This document shows, in pieces, positions 1 to 10,500 of a stretch of DNA of 64,000 nt. The DNA comes from Synchiropus splendidus (taxonomy: Eukaryota; Chordata; Actinopteri; Syngnathiformes; Callionymidae). The notes under the pieces were generated by a model. That model saw only the letters and a list, made by a program, of their open reading frames with translations. It had not been told where the DNA came from and did no database searches. The stretch covers positions 67,740,937 to 67,804,936 of the forward strand of contig NC_071334.1 in the NCBI RefSeq assembly GCF_027744825.2, in the 5' to 3' direction. Made by a program: the position numbers and the translations under genes. Each line of letters begins with the position of its first letter. The stretch's first letter is position 1.

Positions 1-2640
1 TTGACTCTCATAAGTTTGGCCCGTAAGACAAGGATGGGCAATCCAGTCCTCAAAGGGCAGCAATTGTCTGAGCAAACAGACAGGGTTTAACCAATGAGGC
101 TCGAGCTGGAACAAGCGACACCAAGTCATTACACTCCTAAGGCAACTGAGGGCTGAAACAAAAACCTGCACCTGCCGAGGCTGTCTGGGGTTTGTTAATA
201 GTGAATTTTCCCTGACAATCAGCTCGGAGAATGGCTGCTGCCGGCAATCGGATGTTCGTGTTTGGGGACTAGAGCAGATCGCTCCCGACTTGAACTGTCA
301 TGTGGAACGGAATTTAGCCGATGAACAACTGATCCCACAGAAGAATAAGGAAGCAACGGACTTGAGTCCGATTGTTATTGAATCGACAGTAAAACCCAAA
401 GATTTTACCCATGAGAAGAAAATCTCATTCCAATCTGCCAACGTCCTCACCTAGTCCCTTCCTTCAGGGGTCTGGAGCAGTGGTTGTGGTTTCATCATTT
501 ACTTATGATGTTTTTATTCCATTGCAAAAGACACATCTAACTGCTGTAATCGCTCCAATGTTGTGAGCTGATGTTGCCACTGGCTCTGATCACGTGACCA
601 GGCCGGACCTCTGGCTCGGAGGATGAGCCTGTCGATGGGTTCATGGTCGGAATCTATGTGTAAATGTGTCTGGACTGGTTTGTTTTTGAGAACAACATGA
701 CCCGGGGTGCGAGCCAGCTTCCACCACTCAGACATTGATGGAGCTTCCAAACCAAACCGGCATGAGCAAACAAATTCCAGCAGCTGTACACTGTGATCTT
801 TTAAATAGTGATTTACTTTACCTACATAGTAACTTGCTCTTCTCATCAGACTGAAATAAATAAGTACTCTTTCTCACCACAAAAATTAAACACGGTGTTT
901 GGTTACGGTAAAGAGCAACAAAAAGGCTGAGTATGTGGGTGTGGAATGTTTCACTGTATTGAAAACATTCACAGGTAAATGTACCCTGGAGTGAATCTCG
1001 CTTGTATCTTCATTACGTTGTTTCAGCACAAGATTTTGTGAAGCATTTTATTTTGCATCATTTGAGTCATCTGACTTGTAAAGACCAACCCACCAACAAA
1101 AGCCTTGTGCCAGCAGTTTGAAGGGATTTGAACAAGCAAAACCAGATAAATATAGATAGATTCAAATAAAAGGAGGAACTTAAAAATAAATACATTTGGT
1201 TGTTTGCATAGAAAAAGATATTTGCAAAAATGGGACATTTTTTTTTGACTGATTGGAGGATTTGTACTTTATTATTCACAGTGAATCACATCTCAGTACA
1301 TGACACACGAGTGACGAAATTGAAGTTGAGTCTGTTCACACTGAAGTGAGTGCTACAGCGACACTTTGCTGCTTAAAGTATGCAGAACAAAATTTTTTGT
1401 CTTTATTGTTTATACTGAATTTTTTTGTTTATTTTTGTCATGTTTTGTTAAAATGTTTGGTAGGAAAATGATAGCACATGGAGGTAATGTGGCGCATCTC
1501 AATCTCGGTTCATTGGATCATTAAATAATTTTGTCTGTATTTAATTAATCCAAAACAATAAGTCTCACATGACATTACATTACATGAGAAACTGTCCTTC
1601 CAGAGGTTTGTATGAAAAAAAATGCTCCACATTGTCACCAAACATGATTCTGTTTTCAGTCACATGATAGACTAACTATGAGATAATTACAAAATAAATA
1701 GTTTTTTTTTACTAAAAAAAGAAACTAAAACCAAGATTTTTTTTTTTCAAGAAAAACTCTTTGAGGACAATTTTATTTACTGTGTCCCTAAACCAACATC
1801 TTAGCATTAGTGTCCACCCGATTGGTTACCCTGGTCTGTGCACCCAGAATTTCCTTCCTCAGCACGCACGCAGAAGATACACCATCGGGTGAATCCAACG
1901 TCAAAGCACCGGCCCAGAGTAATACAGAACATTTCTCCTCTGCCGGGCTGGTCCTAATATTGTATAACAGTTAGTATGTGTTGTGCATGATGGCGCTCCT
2001 TCGCTGTAGCAGTGTGAAACTGTCACTCTCGAGAAGCTTCAGACTGGCTGGTATTTTTCTTTGAACTGTACAATGGTAAAGGTGCGCTATCATAAGTTCC
2101 TCCAGCTTTTAGAACTATGGCACTGTTCTGTCAAAAGCGCTTGTCTATTAATATGTATGAAGAAAGGAAGGAAAGTGTCTAGGCAGAACGCAGAATGTTT
2201 GAAACGCTCCCTCTTGTAGCACCTGAAACACGACCATGTGTTCTCACCATGGCCATTGTGATCCACTACAATAGGTTCTGACTGTCACCGAGTTCAAAGG
2301 TCACAGCCCCTCTTGGCTCAGATCCCGGCCCTGACATAGAAAGGGTCTCCTCACTCATGAAGGGCTTTGTTGTGGGCCCCCCGTGGTTTTCAGGGGCGAC
2401 ATTAGAAAAACTGTTGGCTCTGGCCTTTTGAGCTTTATTTGCCGTGACCGACCCACTGACACCGAGGGGATGGTCGAAGAGTGGACTGGCCCAGGTCCGA
2501 TCGAGTGGCCGAACTGATTCATTTGATATACACAAATGTTTTTGTCTTTTTTATTTATTGATCTTCTCTGCATGGTTGCCTGCATGTTGTGTGTTTGATC
2601 CGCTCATGAATGATCCACTACATATGTCCCTCCAACAGAT
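1..2640. other. Upstream non-coding region with little recognisable content
   Basis: This precedes the SEMA5B start codon. It is mostly AT-rich sequence with homopolymer runs. Apart from one exon-like ORF on the minus strand (514-846) I recognise no gene, RNA or transposon. It may contain SEMA5B 5' untranslated exons and regulatory sequence, but nothing in the sequence proves this. Confidence 0.4.
514..846 (-). CDS. Unrecognised exon-like ORF, 110 codons
   Basis: I do not recognise this protein. On the minus strand a pyrimidine-rich tract ending TTATTTCAG stands directly before the ORF, as a splice acceptor would. The ORF is open for 110 codons, and its TAA stop is embedded in an AATAAA hexamer, as in a compact terminal exon. 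It is basic and contains several tryptophans (for example EWWKLARTPGHVVLKNK). No upstream exon or promoter was found. It could be the last exon of an unknown gene, a decayed retrogene or a chance ORF. Confidence 0.2.
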   Translation of the reverse strand: MRRASYYVGKVNHYLKDHSVQLLEFVCSCRFGLEAPSMSEWWKLARTPGHVVLKNKPVQTHLHIDSDHEPIDRLILRARGPAWSRDQSQWQHQLTTLERLQQLDVSFAME

Positions 2641-2681
2641 GTGTCCCTAAGCCCGAATGAAGGCTGGGTTCGGTCCTAAAC

Positions 2682-5600
2682 ATGGCAGTTTCAGGCTGGA
2701 TGGCAGGGACCCTCCTCCTCACTGGCCTACTCTTCCTATGTCCGCGTTCCTGTCCGTCCGAAAAGCTGCAAATCAAGCCCGTAGACTGCACCCGAAAAGA
2801 GCACCCAGTGGTCGGCCATCAAGGTGAATAGAGAGCAAAAAAAAGGGGGAGCGTGAGGTCTCCTCCTTGAACAGTTTTTGCCGTCCGTTTCAAAGTTGCC
2901 ATCACGACTGAGTGCATCTGTTTCAAAGGTTCTCTCCAACAGCCTCATCATATGTTCATCATTTGCAGAACACTTCCACTATAATTCAATTGAGCAGAAC
3001 GCTGGAAGTGAACCGTGCAGTCTTGAATATGTTTCTCCCAAAAGCAGGTCAGGGTTTAAAACCAGCAATCATGACAGTGATTTGCTCTGTAATTCACTCA
3101 CTTCATTTGTTTCACTTTGGCAAGTTTGAGCGGCGGGTAGAAGAGGCTCAATGGGGGTTTGTTTGGGTCCAGTTTTGTTGAGCTGTCGCCCCAAATCAGC
3201 CGCCACTGTACGTCAAACTAATTTCATTTGATCTGAATGGGATAGAAATGTTTGATAAATGAGGTCCCACAGGACAAACCGAAGTGGCGATGGGGTATGA
3301 AATCTGAGCAAGGGGACCTCAAGTTGTGAAGTGCACAATGTTGAATGCCTGGTTGAAGTGAAGCCGAAGGTGAAACATGCTGCGCTGCCCTCGTAACCAT
3401 TCCACGTCTGTCCTTGTTTTGCAGCGCTGAAGCAGTGGGTGTCTGAGTTCTCCCATCCCGGCGTGAAAGATTTCTCCCAGTTGGTTCTGGACCTGAGCAG
3501 AAACCAACTTATTGTTGGAGCGAGGTGATCATCACCATCCCAACCTCACAATCAGAACATTTAAACTGCCCTACAGCAATCGCTTTATTGAGTTACAGTG
3601 CTGCAGCTCACGATTATTTAAGGCGATTTTTTTTATTTTACTGTCGGAGGTTGAGTTCATTTACACGGCACTGGCACCACCTGGATCTGTTCATTGAGCC
3701 AGATCTCCGCTCGGGTAACGCAGACCTGCATGGCACCGCGCCAGGCTCAGATGGGCGATACATACACACACACTGCCGAGCGTATTCCAAGGTGACAATG
3801 CCAAGATTCATCGGGCTCAAATTCAGGGAGCATGAGACATCATTTTCACACATGGACTGGCCACCACAGAGTCCAGACTCTTTGGGGTGTGCTGGAGAAG
3901 GCCTTGCACAGCGGTCAGACTCCACCATCATCAACGCAAGATCTTGGTGAAAAATCCATACAACACTGGATGGAAATAAATCTAGTGACACTGCAGAAGC
4001 TTATCAAAACACGTGCTACAAAATATTAGAGTGTATGACCCTTTTTTTTCTGGCCAGGCAGTGTATAACTAACACAAAGAAATGAATAGATTCGAATAAA
4101 CTTGTGTGTGTGCTGGTGACGGACAGACTGAAACAGTCTTTCCTCAAACATTGGCTTGGCTGAACTTAACTTCTTTTACGGACAGCAAAACAGCCACATA
4201 ACGCAACAAATCAACAGCTATCTAACTATCACTCACCTACGTTCGTGTGGGTCAGCAACTATCATTTTTTAAAGGTACTATTGATTCATTGTTGTTGCAG
4301 CCCTACTGTTTCATATGTTGCAACACTCATGTTGAACATACTTTTTTGCCCCCCACAGAAACTTCCTCTTCAGATTGAGTATAAACAACGTCTCCCTCTT
4401 GCAGGTGAGTTCTTGCCTCTGAGTATATTTAGGTTAAACATATAGCTAAACCTGAACTCGGGCCAAACAATATATCATGACCTCCATAGAGGTATGAACA
4501 GATTTTAACGTCACAAAATCAACATCGTCCATTCCCTCTGCTCATCACGCGTCAGCAGGGCCAAAGTCACTTTGTTTACGTCTCTTGGAGGCATCACAGA
4601 GACATTCAGGAGGCTCCTCAAAAGAGCAGCTGATCAAAAATGTATGTGTGACATTTGTGGCGAACCTTTACTTTCAATTCAGTTAAGAACTTGAGGCAAA
4701 TGTAAACCATGAACTTGAACAACATGAACTTGAACTAGGATCCACATGTCAGACGCTTATTTATTTTTGGACATATAGTTTTGTTTTTGGAAACTGGAGG
4801 CCTCAGACCGAAATTTCGTTGCCATAACAACTATATTATGGCAACGAAATTTTGGTAATAACTATATTATGACAACAAAATTTTGGTAATAACTATATCA
4901 TAGCAACAAAATTTTGGTCTGAGGCCTTAGACCTTAGACTTAGACTTTCTTTATTGTCATTGCACAAAAACATATCACTAGACATGTTTTTGTGCAATGA
5001 CAATAAAGAAAGTCTAAGTCTAAGTCTAATCCTTCTTAGCCACACAAAGCTGACTGAAAGGTCAGTATCACTCCTCTCAAGCTGTAGTCAAGAGTCACGC
5101 TGGGGTGCATTTTCCCCCAGTGAAATCGATGGGTGTTGGTTATTTAATCCAGATCATGAACAGTTTTCTTCTGCTGGACTCTCTTCATAACATAAACAGC
5201 TGCATGAATTCATCACGAGTGGATCATACTCTTTTATCAATAATAATAAACCATGGTGAGCTTGAGGTAATCGTGCTGTAACTGAAAACAAATCCATATT
5301 TTTCCTCTTTTTAGAGGGCTGTGGAACTGTAGTGAAATGAGTTGGGTAATGCTTATTTAAGTCCACTCGCCTACGTTCGTGTGGGTCAATGTGGTCCCAA
5401 AATTTTACTGACAGATGTTGTCGAACCTCATTATTGCATGTAAAATATTTCTCTGTGTATTTATAAAGAGAAAATAAAGTCATGTAGTTATATTCCATCG
5501 TGGGGTTAGAAATAGCAAGTGCTGTTCAGTGTAAGACGGTGAATAGACCTTCTGAACACGGTGCTACAGAGGAAGGAAAACTTTTTTTTTTCCCCAAAGA

Positions 5601-7585
5601 AACACCCATGTGTCGACATGTAACCTTGAAAGCAGCCTTTGGCGTCAGTATAAGACTCAAAAGTCGACTTTCTCAATATCAATATATTGTATTACGCCAT
5701 GGGAGTGAGCTATAACAGAGATTTGAGATTTGATCAAGTGCCTTGGCTTCAACGGATTAGATTCGATGGCCTTTAGTAGTCCCACAGTATGAGACCTGAA
5801 TTATGAGGGAGTTTTATGTTGTCATCTGTGGCTGTAGAGCCATGAGGATGAACTGCTTTTTTTTCCAAGAAAATTGTGCCTGAAACAATTGACTCTGACT
5901 CTCAACATCTTTGAACCCCAGGCGGCTGAGTGGGCACCTGATGAAGACATCCGACGTTCATGTCAGAGCAAGGGAAAGTCAGAGGTTGAGTGGACTGATG
6001 ATCCTCACCGTATCTGACGAAGACTTGAAAAGTGCAATGAACTGTTGTCTGTTTGTTCTGCAGGAGGAGTGTCAAAACTACATTCGTGTTTTGTCACTCA
6101 CTGGGATGACTCTTTTCACATGTGGGACAAACGCTTTCACTCCCATTTGCATGACAAGGCAGGTGAGTGCCGTGTCTCTAAGCCAGCACTGAAACTGAGA
6201 CCTGATATTTTGACTATTGAAATCCTTTTATCCTCCCAGATTGACAACATTGGTGAAGTGTTAGACACGGTAAACGGTGTGGCCCGCTGTCCCTACGACC
6301 CCCGTCACAACTCCACTGCCATGGTCACTGAGACTGGCGCGTTGTATGCAGCCACTGTGATCGACTTCTCCGGACGGGATCCAGTCATCTACAGAAGTCT
6401 GGGGAATATTCCGCCACTGCGAACAGCTCAATACAATTCCAAATGGCTCAATGGTAAAATAAGATGAGAGAAACGCTTCAGAATTCTCTGATGAACGTTG
6501 AGTTTTCTTTTTCCAGAACCTCACTTTGTGTCAGTGTATGAGATCGAGCGGTTTGCCTACTTCTTCCTGCGGGAAACGGCTGTTGAAAACGACTGCGGGA
6601 AGACGGTGTTCTCTCGAGTGGCCCGGGTGTGCAAGAATGACATGGGCGGTCGTTTCCTCTTGGAAGACACCTGGACCACCTTCATGAAGGCTCGACTCAA
6701 CTGCTCCCGCTCGGGAGAAATCCCCTTTTACTACAATGAGCTTCAAAGCACCTTCTACGAGCCCAAGCAGAACCTGATCTACGGCATCTTCACGACCAAT
6801 GTGTGAGTCTACCAATAACCGTGAAGATATTTTTATTGGTAAAGTCTGGCCATTATGACCGTTTCGCCTTTTTAGCAACAGCTTGTCAGCCTCTGCAGTT
6901 TGTGCTTTCAACATGAGCGGCATAACTCAAGCCTTCAATGGACCCTTCCGCTTCCAAGAGAACCCCAGAACAGCATGGCTGTCCACACCGAATCCCATTC
7001 CAAATTTTCAGGTACTTCAGGTGTTTTGACATTTTCTCGTACATTTCTACTTTTTGTTTGCAGAGTTCTCACTAGACACTGCTTGTTTCCTCTGTGATGT
7101 GCAGTGTGGGACACTGGAGGAGGATGGGCCTGGGGAGAACCTGACAGAAAGAAGTCTCCAGGACGCTCAGAGGCTCTTCCTGATGAACGACGTGGTCCAG
7201 CCCGTGACCGTCAACCCTCTGCTCAGCCAGGACAATTTGCGGTTTTCTAAGTTAGTGGTGGACACGGTGCAGGGCAAAGAGGACCTCTACCATGTCCTTT
7301 ACATTGGGACAGGTAATAGTTCTCAGCAGTAAAAGTGATCTACTCAGTTGAAGACGACTTGTGTTTTGCTCAACTAGAATACGGCACCATCCTGAAGACT
7401 CTCGCCTCCACCGACAAAAACCTCCGTGGATGCTTCCTGGAGGAACTCAGGATCCTTCCTGAGGGCCAAATTGGACCAATCAAGAGCCTCAGGTTACTTG
7501 AGGCAGACAGGTCTCTCTTTGTGGGATACGATGACAGACTGGTGAAGATCCCGTTAGAGCGCTGTTCCAGCTACCTAAGTGAAAG
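2682..7585 (+). CDS. sema5b: SEMA5B signal peptide and sema domain (exons 1-10)
   Basis: Exons 1-10 encode residues 1-500. Residues 1-25 are a signal peptide ([20 protein letters not shown]), so the protein enters the secretory pathway. The sema beta-propeller, about residues 60-495, is the plexin-binding part. Recognisable blocks are [15 protein letters not shown] and FSGRDP in the 6240 exon, [17 protein letters not shown] and [17 protein letters not shown] in the 6517 exon, and [21 protein letters not shown] sequence in the 6876 exon. The conserved cysteines are present. The N-terminal exons (1-4) are the least conserved and their assignment rests on splice phase plus local matches such as [12 protein letters not shown] and [11 protein letters not shown]. 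The large introns between exons 2-3 and 3-4 carry a Tc1-like fossil and inverted repeats. Confidence 0.93.
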
Positions 7586-10500
7586 GTAAAAAACCTTTGG
7601 ATCTTCATGATTGTCATAATGTTGGAACGGTGATTTGATGGTCAAGGATTTGAAATGAATGCCAACCACTGAAGTACAAACCTCAAGATTTTACAGAAAA
7701 CAAAAAACTGTCAAAAGCCTAACAGTGATCTGAACTCATGCTAGTCATTGCATAGAAGCTCGTGACCCCTACTGTGGCTGGGATCTCAAAGAGAAGAGGT
7801 GCACCACACTCCAGGAGAGCAGCAACATCAACCACTGGAGGCAAAACATCAGCCAGTGTCCAGTAAGTCATCTTGAACTGTGAGGTTGGGTGCAGGTTTA
7901 ATTGCCTTTAAGTTGTCACGTCTCATTTCTGGAGGTGAGAAACCTCACGCAGGATGGTGGCTTTGGCCCTTGGACACCGTGGCAAGCGTGTAACCACAAC
8001 GACGGAGAGGGCGTCATTAGTAACTGTATGTGCCGGTCCCGCTCATGCGACGGACCGGTGGCCCAGTGTGGTGGAGTCGAATGCAAGGGTCCAACCATCC
8101 AGGTGGCAAACTGTTCAAGGTACGGCATCATTTCAACCACAGTGGGCGTTATTTTCAGTTCATTTATTATTTATTATTATTATTCGTGTGACAAATAAGC
8201 CTCTTTGAATCTTGTGGCTGGACGCAAAGGATGATGGTTGAGATCCCCAAATTCATTGTTACAGTAAAACCATTTACAGCATGCGTTTTCCTTTGCAACT
8301 CAGGAATGGAGGTTGGACTCCATGGTCCTCATGGGGCCAGTGCAGCAGCACTTGTGGTATTGGTTTTGAGGTGAGACAGCGGTCGTGCAACAACCCCTCT
8401 CCACGTCACGGCGGCCGTGTCTGTGTGGGCCAAGGTCGTGAGGAGAGGTAGTAGCATTTCCAACATGACTGCTCGCCTGCCTTTCCGATGGGAGGATTGT
8501 CACCACTCCATTACGTCTTTGTCAGGTTGTGCAATGAGAGGAAGCCTTGCCCACTGCCAGTGCTGTGGACGCCGTGGGGATCCTGGGCTCACTGCAGTGC
8601 TGAATGTGGCGGCGGGGTGCACTCCAGAACTAGAACTTGTGAGAATGGAAACAGCTGTCCGGGATGTGCACTGGTACTGTGAATTATTGTCACTTCAGAA
8701 CAGACTATCCCACCTGCCTTTACGCGATCCTCGTTCACTCTAAACAACATTCTCTCTACATCCCTAGTGGATCTCAGATCCTGCTCATATCTCATACTTA
8801 AGCATCAGTCATCCGTTTTGGACACAGGAATATCCAACAAGCAGGTCTTTGTGAGATCATGTCTGATTGATTCCAGAGTCTTGAGAACGTCAGACTTACA
8901 AGCCTAACTTAAAATCCCAGCTAGCAACCAACCACATGTCCTGCTTGCAAACTGGTTGCACCAGGAAGCAGATGGACATCTGCCTGACTGGACAACCACA
9001 GATCAAAAGTACAAGTAACGTCCGACTTACGACCTGCTCGACTTACATCCACTCGTACTTCCGACCACATCCAGCAGATTTTTTTTTTTTTTTTATTCAG
9101 TGTCTGGCACCGCAGCATGTAGCAGCCCGGCAACGTGTACGACAGTTACGGCAGCACAGTATTCCAGCATCTCACACAGCGATCTACCACTACAGTAGCA
9201 CCTATAACCCTCCCGTCGGCTATTTTGAATGGCATTCGACTTACGTCCAATCTGACTTACGACTGGTTGGTCGCAACCGATAATGGTCGTAAGTCGGATG
9301 TTACTTGTACAGAAAAAATACATGTAAATATACACATCAACCCACTCGCCTTCCCCCATCAAGAATGGACCAGAAAAAGGTCCAAAAGCCACGCACACAT
9401 AAATGCTGAGTACATTGGCGCTTGCTAAATTGGTTATCATCTTTGTTTTGCAGGAATATAAGGCGTGTAATTTGGAATCGTGCCCAGAGGTTCGGCGAAA
9501 CACCCCGTGGACTCCTTGGATGCCAGTTAATGTTAGCCTCGACGGATCCCGCCAAGAGCAGAGGTTCCGATACACTTGTCGAGCACTTCTGTCCGAGCCG
9601 CAGCTGCTCCAGCTGGGAAGGAAAAAGATGGAGAATCGGTTTTGTCCCAACGATGGAACTGGAGGATGTCAAACAGATTGTAAGAACCACCAGTCTTCTT
9701 ATTTTGTTAAGTTTGCCATTTCTAATCCATCATTTTATGCGACACAATTTAATGTTCCTGCATTGGCGTGATATCAGCTCTGGTGAAAGACTTGGTCAGA
9801 ACCAGCAGCAGGACCTCGTCGCAGCCCAGAGGAGCTCACTGGGGCTCTTGGGAGACGTGGTCCAGCTGTTCCCAGGAGTGTTCAAGAGGTTTTCGAAGCC
9901 GTAAACGAGGATGCTCATCGGCAGAGGGCCGGACAAATCCCAGCCTGTGTGTCGGGGCCCCAGTGGAATACCAGGACTGTAACATGCAACCATGCCGAGG
10001 TAAAACCAACTTTCTTGACCGACACACTACTTCCTAGCGCTACTAATGCAGGTGTTTTGGACTCTGTCCAGCAAACGGGGCTTGGTCTTGCTGGTCTTCC
10101 TGGTCCCAGTGCTCCGCCCTCTGTGGGGGTGGCCACTATCAACGCACTCGCGCGTGCAACAATCCGGCCCCGGCTAATGGTGGAAAACTCTGTTTAGGCC
10201 TCCACACAGAAGAAGCACTGTGCAACACACATTTATGTGGAGGTGAGCTGGTTCACTTAATGTGGCAATGTCAGGAGCTCCAGGATTTTTGGTAGGAATT
10301 TAAGGAGCGAAAGGCAAGGAGCAATATGAGGCAAAATATACCACTGGTCTTTTCTATTTTTTTAGCAATTACATTAGATGACCTTTTTTTCTGAATAATA
10401 GAAGCTTGGAGATATTTTTTTCTTTTGGGAGGAGGGAGGTTATTTATTTATTTATTCATTTTTCTTTTTTGTATGTCGGTTTTTTTTGTATGTATGTTGT

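Noticed and set aside
3638..3991. 117-codon minus-strand ORF
   Set aside because: It is the complement of the Tc1-like transposase remnant on the plus strand.
7757..7862. Nearer splice acceptor for the SEMA5B PSI exon at 7756
   Set aside because: It breaks the reading frame; the acceptor at 7744 restores the conserved PSI sequence.
9093..9650. 185-codon minus-strand ORF
   Set aside because: It is antisense to a SEMA5B exon and the adjacent MITE-like element; no coding signature of its own.
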